In this document: positions 10,630 to 23,580 of the stretch, piece by piece
Layout of the letters: each line of letters starts with the position of its first letter
How positions within the stretch are numbered: the stretch's first letter is position 1
Assembly (NCBI GenBank): GCA_023512835.1
Contig: CM042090.1
Location: 26,637,783-26,701,782 of the forward strand
Origin: Taxillus chinensis
Taxonomy: Eukaryota > Streptophyta > Magnoliopsida > Santalales > Loranthaceae
Reading direction: 5' to 3'
DNA: 64,000 nucleotides
Program-made: the position numbers and the translations under genes
Notes under the pieces: generated by a model
The model's database searches: none
What the model was told of the DNA's origin: nothing
Seen by the model: the letters and a program-made list of their open reading frames with translations, nothing else

Positions 10630-12191
10630 TGATAACTGCGAAATTTGTAATTAAATTTGCATTTAATTTATGGGCTTTAATTGAATATTTTATTGAATTA
10701 ATGCATTTTTAGAATAATTTTCTCCAATTTCAATTATTTACTATTTTATTCACTTTTATAGATTTAATATTAATTTTGGTGATTTTTAATGCTAAATTAG
10801 TTATTCCAATTTTGATATTAAATATTCGGGCTTATTTGTAATTTTACTAAGTGATATTTTGGTTAATTTTGATATTAATTCTTTGATTGATTTTGATTTA
10901 TGGAATGATATTTGGGTTATTTTATTGATTTTGTTTTATTCCAATGATTCTTTCATGGTTAATTAATTTATTGAATTTCCTTTTGGATAGGTAGAAACCT
11001 GCGTGAGAAGATATTAAGTGGAGAGAGAGAGAATCAATTAAAGATGTGGGTCATGCATAATTTTGAAGTGGCGTGAATGAAGAAAGAAAGAGTTTCTAAT
11101 TTTTGTTATTCGTGAGGTGACCTTGGCTTGGAGAAAAAGTAAATGTTTTTGGTATTTAAACTCATGCATGCAACGTGTGGGTGTGGGTCTTCGCGCACCA
11201 AAATCCCACGCCGTAGCACTCCTTCGTCCATCAACCCATCCATCTCTTCCGCGCGCCTACACTGCAACGTTTCCAGCGCAGTCTTCACCCGATCGCCCAG
11301 CGCAGCAAGAGACCCACGACGCCACCTCATCTCGTTCACTCACACCGGCGCTCGTTCCATCATCATCCCATCACGCAAACACCATCCCGCGTGCCGCCAG
11401 CTCACCAATTCCAGCGCAGCAGTGTTTTCAACTGAATTAAAAAGATAGCAGGCATTGAAGATTCAGATCGAGTTCAAGACCGGGTGTTTAATTGTTTGCA
11501 GCCTATTTATCTTAATTTTGTTTTAATTCTGCTGTGTTAATTTTTCTAAACAGATTTGTGATTTTTCGACCCATGGAGGGGTAAGTATTTTGTAATCAAT
11601 TTAGCGCAGCACTTTTGATGCTTGTTTTGAATCCATATTTTAACATTTAATTTGGTATTTTTATGTGCTATGATTTAATTCTCTATCTCTTTGATTTGTT
11701 GATTTAATATCTCGGTTGAGTGTTGATTTAGCAATTCATCGTGCGTTATTATTCTATCTGAGTGAGAAGATTTGTTTCGTAGGGAACGGGCAGTCTTTCG
11801 AGAATTAATTCATAATTATTCTGGTTGGAATAAATTCATAATTTGATTGTATTCATGGTGTCTTGATGCATTTGAATTATGGGGCCATAATTTATCTAAT
11901 TAATCTTTTGGGATAGTGATAAATAGCATTCAGGTGTGAAGTTAAACCGGTTACATCTTTAATTAATTGATTTTCTCAGTTATTACTTTTCTTAGTTAAA
12001 AATCTTTGCTTTAATTAGTTTTCATTCAATCAAAAATCCCCCAATTTTTCATTAGTTTTTGTTTAACAAGTAATTAAATAAGTTGAATTGAATTTTATAA
12101 GTCCTCCGGTAGAGAACGATCTAGGTTAAGCCACTAGCTATACTTAGTTTAAATTTTATTTGGAGTGCGTGTGCGACAAACGCCCTTTTCA
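10630..12191 (+). repeat. 3' LTR of the Athila element
   Basis: 1,562 bp, the same termini as the 5' LTR, followed directly by the CTAGA target duplication. Short overlapping reading frames inside it are artefacts, since both LTRs carry them with indels. Confidence 0.95.
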
Positions 12192-12196
12192 CTAGA
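12192..12196. repeat. Target-site duplication, right copy (CTAGA)
   Basis: Perfect match to 1993-1997, confirming a simple insertion with no later rearrangement between the two ends. Confidence 0.93.
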
Positions 12197-13498
12197 CTTA
12201 TGACTTATCGTCATTATGGCTTTGAATTAGAATGCATATGAGTTGGAATGTGTTAAGGACCTTAATTTGGATCGAACAATAATCTAGAAATTGATAACAT
12301 AAATTATCCAAATCCTAGCCCAATTGATTCAAGTATTAAACTAAAAAAGCTGAAATAAGAGTAAATATCTAATATGAGCATTTATAATTGATAGAAGCAT
12401 AATTTGATTATTTATTACGTCCGAATATAATACCTATTTACAGGTAAGTTAGTAAATAGGAATTAAAAACCTAATACAATTAGGAAACTAAATTAAAATA
12501 CCAACATACTTTAATACAAATTAAATAAAGGAAAGTAATAAAAAGGAAAGACTTCTAATAGGCAAATGAAAGTAAATATAACAAGAGTTCTAATGATAAA
12601 AGATATCTTACATAATACAATACGTACACGTAGCGATGTACGTATCGCATGTCATGGACAGTTCTCATCAGAATGTCTTTAGATTAATAATTTTTTGGTA
12701 TGGCTTTCATCTTACTTATTATTATTTTTTTTCCTTTTTAATGAATGTCCAAGGGACATATAATTATGATTAATTTCGCAATGAGGCTTTGGTATTGTTT
12801 GGAGCTATCAATAATTAAAATTGCTATTAAGGTTTCCTTTATAGGTATTTGTTAATTCAATTTATTTGGGTATGGACTAGAGCTGCAAGTTGATATTGGA
12901 ATCACAATAACATGGAGGCAATGTTACGACAGTAAGGTGAAGGGATTTCTCTGAGAAAACCACCATTATGAGGGCCACTCTTTTAGTGTCATGATGAATT
13001 GAGTAAATAAATTTTCATTACAATGCTCCTTGTGTGACACCACCATAATAGTTGAGAAATAACTTTTATTTCCTTTCATTTTATTTGTCTTTTGGTGTTT
13101 GTAATTAGGGGACTTATATAATAACCCTTATACGAATTTTAAAGTAACTTTTGACCCATCTTATATTTCATAATGTCATTCCAATGCATGAGAGGACTCA
13201 AATAGATGATAACGAGGATCTGCATGTTTATTGTATTTAGCAATTCTCTAACATTTGTTGATGTTTTTGCTTGAATATGGTAGCCTAAACCAATTTATTG
13301 GGGCAATAGTGGATTTTGTATTTTTGAATGTTGATTATATTTTTATTTATTTAATAAATAAATAATTTTAAATAATTATTTAATTATCTATAATGCATAA
13401 TAATTATATTATTTAAAATATTTTAATAATTATAGATTTTATGTATTATTAGTTTTAAATTAATGAGACATATATGTAATAACAGAAGAACAATCCTA

Positions 13499-13548
<50 letters not shown>

Positions 13549-13811
13549 TAGCTTCCTATGTTAAGGGTGTAAAAATTTGTAGAGAGAGAGAGAGATACGA
13601 TAAGTCCCAGCAACTTATGTACTCCTATGTTATTATTCTTTGATTTAAGACTTTCATAGTCCTGTACTCTTTGAGAAGATGAATATAAGGCTAAAAGGTA
13701 ATTACTTCCAAGAAAGAGCAATGACGATTAAAAGTTGATTGCAACTCCGATATTCAATGAACAAATAATAGTTATTTGAAAAAAATAGTTGATCATAATA
13801 GACCACCGTAG
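12197..13811. other. AT-rich intergenic DNA, no gene seen
   Basis: No long or family-like reading frame. It contains a short hairpin (stem CCTATTTAC / GTAAATAGG, about 12431-12459), a pure TA microsatellite at 13503-13545 and a short GA run near 13583. Confidence 0.6.
13503..13545. repeat. (TA)n microsatellite
   Basis: About 21 uninterrupted TA units. Confidence 0.95.
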
Positions 13812-14270
13812 TGATTTTCTTCATCCAATTTCACAGGATGTCTTCTTCAAAAATCTAAATCCGATGATTATACTTTTGTAACAATCATTTATGCCATTAG
13901 AGAATTTCCTACCTACAATCACAAAAAGGCTCTCCATGTTAAATTTGGGAAAGAGGGCTATGCGAGGAGCACACTTGTTGGGAGCACACTGGTCTCCATG
14001 TACTTCAAAACTTAGGAGATTGGTTTTGCTAAGAAAGTCTTTAGCTTGGTTTCTTTGAAGGATGTGATTCTCTGGACCAAAATGATTATAGGGTACTCAA
14101 GGATAAGTACAAACAATTGGCATACAACTGGGTCCTAAGCACTACTCATGCATGGTTTGTTTGCTAAGTCGGGCGGGAATGTTATAGGAGGCCAAACAAT
14201 GGTCATTGAATCACCTTTTAGTGAAGATTATATGGAACTCTAGAGGACCTAACTCATGTGTCAATAATGG
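13812..14270 (+). pseudogene. Truncated, internally deleted duplicate of the PPR gene
   Basis: Sequence from 13812 to about 14117 matches 20811-21113 of the intact-looking PPR gene at roughly 90 percent by eye, and 14118-14270 matches 21558-21715. The roughly 445 bp between them is missing. The copy has in-frame stops (for example TAG where the parent reads TGG in ELWRTL, near 14243), an extra A in an A-run, and other small changes, so it is non-coding. It is in the same orientation as the parent, 7 kb away, with RPS4 in between. No PPR sequence precedes 13812. Confidence 0.9.
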
Positions 14271-14941
14271 TAAAATGGGTAGCTAAAGCTAATTTTAGTT
14301 TGCTACAGTATCTTTTTGTCAATGATACTTTAATGTTACATCATTTATATTTTTTACTTAAGTTTTATTTGTTCCAACTTGATCGTTACCTTATAACCCT
14401 AGATTTACCCTAATACAATAAGGAAAGCAGTCTTCATGGGGCAAAGGGCGATGCATGCAAAAGGAGGGCGAATAGCGATGCAAAGGGAGAGGGAAGCGCC
14501 GAGGGAGGGGGCGACAAGCAACGAGCGATGGAGGGAGAAAGGGGGCGATGGGGGGATGGGAGGGGGGGCAACGAGAGGGAGGAGGGGACAGAGAATAATG
14601 ACTACACATGGGAAAGATGAAAGGGTTGGGATGGTATTAACTCACATGACATATTCAATTAAAACAAAAGTTAAAGCTAAATTTAACTTTTATTAATTAT
14701 TTAATTAGATCATTATAGATCATTTTAAACCAAAATTTGTTATAGCTAATGGGTTGGTGGTGTTCTGAAATAGTCATAATTTGTTATATTTTTTAGCTAA
14801 AACACGTACTTCAAGAATACTATATAGTCACATGTGATTAATATTTAGCCACATATATATATATATAACTTAAAAAAATATGTAGTGAGTCCATTGAAGT
14901 GCTTTTATTGGTTACTAATTAAAAACTTAAAGCATTAATTA
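14271..14941. other. Intergenic stretch with a purine-rich tract
   Basis: No gene recognised. From 14440 to 14600 the plus strand is strongly G/A-rich (repeated GAGGGAGGGGGCGA-like words). Open frames here on both strands are low-complexity by-products. Confidence 0.5.
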
Positions 14942-15217
14942 GTATTGAACTAATTAAAAGTTTTAATAAATTTGCCTACATAGAGCGATATTAATCACAA
15001 ATTGTACTCAAAATCTATGAATTGACATCAAAATTCAAAATTTCGAGGCACTGACTAATTAAATTTGACTAAATTTAGACAAATTTGATTAGTCAATATA
15101 TCGAAGTTTGAAATTTTAATAAAATTTATAATTAAGACAAGATATAAATTTCGAATATAACTTATGATCAATATTATTCTAAGTAGATAAATTTATTAAA
15201 ACTTTTAACGATTGTAC
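14942..15217. mobile_element. Foldback (MITE-like) element with ~130 bp inverted arms
   Basis: The left arm (14942-15071) and the reverse complement of the right arm (15079-15217) align along their whole length; best-matching words are AAAAGTTTTAATAAATTT at the outer part and TTGACTAATCAAATTT (left CTGACTAATTAAATTT) at the inner part. The loop is only a few bases, so the transcript could form a long imperfect hairpin. There is no coding capacity. The ends read TAGTA..., but I could not fix the target duplication. It lies about 140 bp upstream of the RPS4 promoter region. Confidence 0.75.
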
Positions 15218-15394
15218 TATGGGAAATTGTTTTATTAAATCATAAATAAAGAAAGCTTAAATTAAATCATTTTATTATTTAATTATTTTAAAAAAAATCG
15301 TCACTATTTTAACTATCGATTAGCGGTGTCTCCAATAAAAGGGTTGGATCAAATGTGGCGGCTGGCTTTGAATGGGTTTCATCTTTCAAGATAC

Positions 15395-15434
15395 GGGCCC
15401 AAATCCGATCCTTAATCCGAGTCGACTCGGCCCA
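15395..15434 (+). promoter_or_regulatory. RPS4 promoter site II-type elements
   Basis: GGGCCCA at 15395-15401 and GGCCCA at 15429-15434 match the GCCCA/TGGGC site II element found in many plant ribosomal protein promoters. They lie 155-190 bp before the start codon. The function is inferred from the family of promoters. Confidence 0.5.
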
Positions 15435-15586
15435 GTTAGGTTCGAATCGGATTCCTGAAAAGCCCTCGCTGAACGAGGAGGCTACATATGCGCTAGGGCT
15501 TTATTCCATCCTCACAGTTTCTCACATCGAAGGGTTTGCGCAGCCGCAGGTGCAATCGAAACTCTCTGCTGCAGGACAGCGGCAAC

Positions 15587-17713
<2,127 letters not shown>

Positions 17714-19902
17714 AAGCTGTGGTAAAATCGTGTTGGTGCTTTTTAATTTTGTTTACCTTGAAAATGCAGTGTTTCAGCCAGTCTCTTGACCCATCACCTA
17801 TGATGATACCGGACAAGTATTTTGGTAAACCATGGATTTCCCTAAAGTTTTTGTATCCTGTTCTTGGTTTGTGATAATCAGACGATGTTTTGCAGCTATT
17901 TAATTTTAGGATTTAAAACTTATCGTTGTTACGTTTTTTGTGTGAACTTTCTTCATCCCAATGGACATCCTTTGGTGCTTATTTGACTCATTGGTCCAAA
18001 GTATCGTAGGTGGCTGAGGCCATTCAATCTAGAGCAGGTATCGCAAGCAAATAATTGCTTTGAAATTACCATCCCATAATTTTATTTTTGAAAGCTTGAC
18101 GATTTGGGGAAATTTAAGGCACAAAAAATAGAGGATTATTTTAACCAATTGCCATGACTATTGGTTGTGAAGCCAGTCCACTGAACTCAAATTCTATGCA
18201 ACTGGTACGCACAGCGGGAACAATTCGATATATACGTATGAATTGTGGAGTAAAGACACCCTTTTACTTTAGATGTATGTAGGGATGCCCTGATAATGAC
18301 ATCTTAACCCTTTGTTTAATTGCAACATGATGGTGTGGGTAATGAAAAACAGACGTCCTCAAGGCGAAGAGAGGGACTCATTATTGTACTGAAAAATGTT
18401 TTAACTTAAAACAGAATCAACAGGGACCTTAGTCGGGTGGTTGGATTACTCGTTTAACTATGGTAGTTAAATCGATCATATAATTAATAATTATATATAA
18501 ATATATATATTAATAAAAAATAAATATTTATAAGTAATACATTAAAATTATATTTTAAATATAATATTATTTATTTTTAATAAATATTTTTAACATAATT
18601 TTTTAATAAATTTAAAAGTTTAATGATATTAATTCATAGTAAAAGGGAAATCAGATAAATTTTGAAAGGATATTAAATTGAAATGTTAATATTAGTTATT
18701 AATTTTAAGTTTAAATTATATTATAAAATAAATTAAATAATTTTTTATAATTTTTTAAAAATCTAGGTAGTTCTGTAAAACCCGCCGGGTCACAAAAACG
18801 GCCTGATTAGCTGGGTTTTTTTGGTTTTTTTTTTAAAAATGGTCTAATCAGAAAATCAGACTGATTAAGTGCCCGGATCACCAATTTACCAGTTCGATCG
18901 GCGGGGTCAGTCCAGTTCTAATAACTATAGTTTTTAGTGCTCTTTGGATCTATTTTGTATGTGTACATATATTATACAAAGACAGATTTTGGGGGAGGGG
19001 GCATGGCCCTCCTCTCTCACTCCCTATAAATATAATTTAAATTAAATAGTAATATAATTTATTATTTCATAATATTTGTGATAAATATGATATAGTGATA
19101 AATGAATTATATGATTTAAAAAAATTATTTGACATGATAAGCTTTTTATGCTTTTATATTATTACTTGTAACTTAAATTATACTAATTAGAAGTAAAATT
19201 AGTTCAGTTTAAATCTATTTGAATTGTTTTTCAAATAAAATTGATGTTTTTTATTTGAACAAAACCAAATTAAATTAAACTCATTGTTTGGATCAAATCA
19301 AACCGAACTAAAGGTGCCTTTTATTTGCCTTTGTTTTTTTTTATATATATTTTGATGTTTTTTTATTAGGTATATATATATGTAACTAATATCATTAATG
19401 AAATTTTTTAGATTAATATTTATAATTATAAATTATACATTTAATTTAATTATACTTTTGAAAACTATAATCATACTTTAGATATTTTTATTATAAATTT
19501 ATAATTAATGTATGAATTTTAATTATAAAATTATTCTTGAATTTTCTTGTTTTAATTTTTTTTATATTAATGATACATAATATATATATATATATATAAA
19601 CTTTGATTTTATAAATTAATATAATTAATTGATTAAAGACTTTCATTTTGTTGTTATAAGTTTAAATTATATACAGGCAAATTTATTAATTAAATTTGGG
19701 TTTTTGGAATTTGGAAGGTGCCTTTGCCGCGACCTTCCAATCGTTCCTCCACAGTCCACCCCACCCGGGAGCCCGCTCAAAACTCAAACTCAAGCGTGTT
19801 GGTCTGCTTAGCTAAAACGGCCGATTACGTGGTTTAAAATTTAAACAAAGCCTCACAAATACTACCCGACTCTGTTTCACACATACAGATGGTCCTCCTT
19901 CG
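17714..19902. other. RPS4 3' region, AT-rich spacer and PPR promoter region
   Basis: 17714 to about 18000 should be the RPS4 3' UTR. The rest is very AT-rich with TA runs at 19365-19385 and 19579-19600. A dispersed-repeat-like block lies at about 18420-18935. A hairpin lies at 19711-19740. No gene is seen. Confidence 0.5.
18420..18935. repeat. Possible dispersed repeat (GGTC/GACC-rich)
   Basis: Two GC-richer ends (GTCGGGTGGTTGGATTACTC near 18432, and CGATCGGCGGGGTCAGTCC near 18894) enclose an AT-rich middle. Blocks of this kind are common as old non-autonomous repeats in plant genomes. No clear terminal inverted repeat or target duplication is visible, so the type is open. Confidence 0.3.
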
Positions 19903-22063
19903 ATGCCCCCACTGCACGAAGCCCCTGTCCTGTTGGAAACACTCGCCCAGAGATGTCTCTCTACGGCTACTCTACAGCGAGCGCGTCAACTGCACGCTCT
20001 CATCCTCACCTCCGCACCCGCCGCATCTCAGACCCCTTTCCTCAGGAACAATATCCTCTCCATGTATTCCCGATGTGGGTCCATCGCCGACGCCCAGAAG
20101 GTGTTCGATGAAATGCCTCACAGGACCGCCGTCTCCTTCAACGCCCTCATCGCCGCCTACTCTCGTGCACCAGCCCAGGAAGCTCCTCAGTCATTCAAGC
20201 TGTTCGCACGAATGATGGTTGAAGGGCTTCCATCAGGTGCGCCCACATTGACCAGCATTCTGCAAGCGGCACCGTCACTTGAAGATGGTGGGTTGACGGG
20301 CACTTCGCTCCATGGCCACGTTATGAAGCGGGGATTCTCGAGCGACCCGTTTATTCAGACCGCTCTCTTTGGGATGTACTCAAAGTATGGGGACTTGGAA
20401 TCTGCAAATGATGTATTTACCTCAATGGACGATAAGAATAGAGATGCCATTGCCTGGAATTCCATTATAGTCGGTAACATTAAGAACAATAAGCTCAGCG
20501 AAGGTCTCCTTCATTTTGGAAGCATGATGAGGACTGGGGTGGTTCCGACCCAATTCACTTATTCAATGGTCTTGAACGCTCTGCGCAGACTGGGAGACCA
20601 TAAATCTGGGCAGCTAGTCCATGCCCGGGTGATTGTAGCTGATATATTTGCTGATTTGCCTCTGAAGAATGCGTTGCTTAGCATGTACTGCAATTGTGGC
20701 AAAATCGAGATGGCATTCCGTGTTTTCAGTAGAATTGAAGACCCAGATATAGTTTCATGGAACACAATGATAGCTGGGTTTGCGATGAACGGAGATGGGG
20801 GAGAGTGCCATGATTTTCTTCATCCAATTTCGCAGGATGTCTTCTTCTAAATCTAAACCCGATGATTATACTTTTGCAGCAATCATTTCCGCCATCAGAA
20901 AATTTCCTGCCTCCAATCATGGGAAGGCTCTCCATGCTCAAGTTGGGAAAGAGGGCTATGCGAGGAGCACATTTGTTGGGAGCACGCTGGTCTCCATGTA
21001 CTTCAAAAATGGGGAGACTGATTCTGCTGAGAAAGTCTTTAGCTCGATTTCTTCGAGGGATGTGATTCTCTGGACCGAAATGATTATGGGGTACTCAAGG
21101 ATGAGTAATGGCGAAAGGGCGATTAGGTCATTTTGTGATATGACCCAAGAAGGCCATAACGTTGATGACTTTACTCTAAGTGCAGCTTTGGGAGCCTGTG
21201 CTGACCTTGCAGCTTTAAGACAGGGTGAGATGATCCAGTCCATGGCAGTGAAAGCTGGATTTGAAGCTGAAATTTTTGTTTGTGCAAGTCTCATAGATAT
21301 GTATGCTAAAAGTGGTTGCCTCCAAAATGCTAAATTCATTTTTTCTAGAGTCCCTGACCCTGATTTAAAGTGTTGGAATGCAATGATTGGAGGATTTTGT
21401 AACCATGGGAGGACAGAGGACGCACTAGACCTCTTTGAAGAGATTCTAAAACAAGGACTAGTACCAGATGGGATAACGTTTCTATCTCTGCTCACTGCTT
21501 GTAGCCACTGTGGCCTGGTTGACCAGGGAAAATTTTTATGGAGCTACATGAAGAACATTGGTATACAGCCGGGTCCTAAGCACTACTCATGCATGGTTTG
21601 TTTGCTAAGCCGGGCAGGAATGTTAGAGGAGGCCAAACAATTGGTCATTGAATCGCCTTTTAGTGAAGATTATATGGAACTCTGGAGGACCTTGCTTAGT
21701 TCATGTGTCAACAATAGAAATCTAGGGGAAGGGCTGAATGCTGCAGGGCAGGTTTTACAGTTAGATGTGGTAGATAATGCAACGCATGTGCTGCTTTCGA
21801 ATCTGTACGCTGCCAAGGGGAGGTGGGATGATGTGGTGGAAATGAGGAGGAAGATCAGAGGGCGGATGTTAAATGAAGGCCAACCTGGGTTGAGCTGGGT
21901 TGAAGTTATGGACAAAGTTCACGTATTTTCTTCAGGGGATCAATCGCATCCGATGGTTGAAGAAGCCCAAGCTGAAATGCAGAGAGTTCAAGGAAACATG
22001 TCAAAGACAGAATCGGATTTGATGGCAGACATTCTTACTTCTGATGTAGAAAATGAGATATAA
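19903..22063 (+). CDS. E-class pentatricopeptide repeat protein, one frameshift
   Basis: Intronless, as is usual for PPR genes. The frame from ATG 19903 (MPPLHEAPVLLETLAQR) runs to about 20800; the continuation is in the next frame from about 20795 to the stop at 22061-22063. The total length fits a 719-residue protein plus one extra base. Tandem PPR motifs of P, L and S type run through most of it (NNILSMYSRCGSIADAQKVF, ALFGMYSKYGDLESANDVF, SLIDMYAKSGCLQNAKFIF), and the C-terminus shows the E/E+ region (GLSWVEVMDKVHVFSSGDQSHP) with no DYW domain. Such proteins bind organellar RNA, often for C-to-U editing, and are imported to mitochondria or plastids. The break lies in a G5 run at about 20797-20801. 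A decayed partial copy lies at 13812-14270. The target RNA cannot be told from the sequence. Confidence 0.9.
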
Positions 22064-23580
22064 ATCATTTGTGTCACAGCACCAAATCGTTTGCACGGCA
22101 GCTTAATCACATGTTGTCATTACCTTCAAACAGAAGTGAAGATACATACATACCGGGTGGCAGCTTAAATGAGACATGGTATTCTGTTTCCTTGTATGTT
22201 CTTGTTGGAGACTTATTGCCAGAGGCTGACGTATGATATTTGACACCAACCTTCCTTCTGCATCACCGGAATCTATCTTGAAATTATGTTAACTGTGAGT
22301 ATCCAGGTCAAGCTACTGCCATTCTATCTCGTATTATTGAATGACTGGTCTTGGTCCAAGCTTTGTATATCATTGAATCATTTTTGCTGCTGATAATTTA
22401 GTTTGAAAAGAATGCATTGATTCTTTTATGCAGCTAAATTCTCAATATACTGTGCTTATAAATTACATGCCTCTCTGGTTTTGAAAGAGGCCAGATTCTG
22501 GCAGCACTTGGTTCATTCAGCCCTAGAGCTTCGAAGGACTTGTACCATAGAGCATATATTCACTAAGATGTGGGGAATGTGATTGCCTGTAAATGGGACT
22601 GAAATTTCAACTTCAGAAAGCAGCTTATTGACTCGATCAACCTGATATCCAGCCTCACTTCAGATGACAATATCATATGGAAATTGAGCAACTAGGATTG
22701 CCTATTTGCCTTCCAAATTGCTGCCTCAGTTTTTGCTCCAATTGTGAACCTAAAGAAGAGGTGGTTTTTCACCAATTATTCTCTTGCCGCTGCTCGTCAT
22801 CTATTTTGATGCAAGCTTTGGAGTGGTTCACCACTCATGTTCTGTCCTGGATCTCTCAATCAGCCTATGCAATCATGGTAATTTTTACTTGTCTTTTTGA
22901 GTACAAAACGTAGGGATGTAAACAGATGGGTCTATCCTAGTCCGTTGAGAGTCATGTTTAGGCCCGCAATTTCAATAGACTATGAATGAACCAGTTAGGT
23001 TCGGTCTGCTTTTTTTTTTTTTTTTTGAAGTGGCCATCTATAGAGTAATGGTCTCCCTTGCCTCTGACGCCTGCATCTTTAACGGTTTCCTTGGCCCACT
23101 CTACAACTATTTTCTGTTCATTTAAAGTTAATGGTTTGTTCGTTCTTTTGTCTATTCCTAAGTCCATTATCCAATCCAATATCAATTAATTTTCTAGCTA
23201 TCCTTAATTCAATTTTATATACACAAATACGACATGACACTAATTAGCATTAGTCAGTCAATTAATTAATTAATATTGCGTGTGTGCAAACACATTTAGG
23301 TTGAGGGTTGTGAGGTCAAATCTTCACCTTCAAAAGCTACAGCCATGACCTGTGAGACAATGAGAGAGAGCAAAAACCGGAGAGGGAGGACAGCAAAATT
23401 GGGTATTAGATTTAGAGTTTGGGTATTAATTTACTAAGTAAGATAGGTAATGGTTAAAAAAACAGTCCTGAGGACCAATCGGTATAGGCTCGATTCATTT
23501 AAGCCAGTAGTTAAAATGAACCAAAAATTTAATGATTTGGCCAGCGGATTGGTCCGCAAAACACTACTCATTTTACACTC
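22064..23580. other. PPR 3' region and intergenic DNA
   Basis: No credible gene. A T homopolymer lies at about 23011-23027. The sequence near 22914 (GTAGGGATGTAAACAG) resembles the end of the GGATGNCAA-type repeats described at 35040 and 26280. Around 23450-23570 there is GGTC/GACC-rich sequence similar in style to the repeat near 18900. Confidence 0.4.

Larger units (their letters stand above)
1998..12191 (+). mobile_element. Complete Ty3/Gypsy LTR retrotransposon, Athila-type, ORFs degraded
   Basis: A 10,194 bp element with two near-identical LTRs (1998-3560 and 10630-12191), TG...CA termini and a perfect 5 bp target duplication CTAGA at 1993-1997 and 12192-12196. A tRNA-Asp-like primer site follows the 5' LTR and a polypurine tract precedes the 3' LTR. 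The internal order is gag, protease, reverse transcriptase, RNase H, integrase, then 1.3 kb of non-coding sequence. Protein motifs ([46 protein letters not shown]) fit the Athila branch of Ty3/Gypsy from what I know of that family. There is no chromodomain after integrase and no env-like ORF. Gag has in-frame stops and pol has several single-base frameshifts, so this copy cannot make its own proteins as read. Confidence 0.95.

Noticed and set aside
14391..14696. Frames on both strands over the purine-rich tract
   Set aside because: Low-complexity translations from a G/A-rich repeat.
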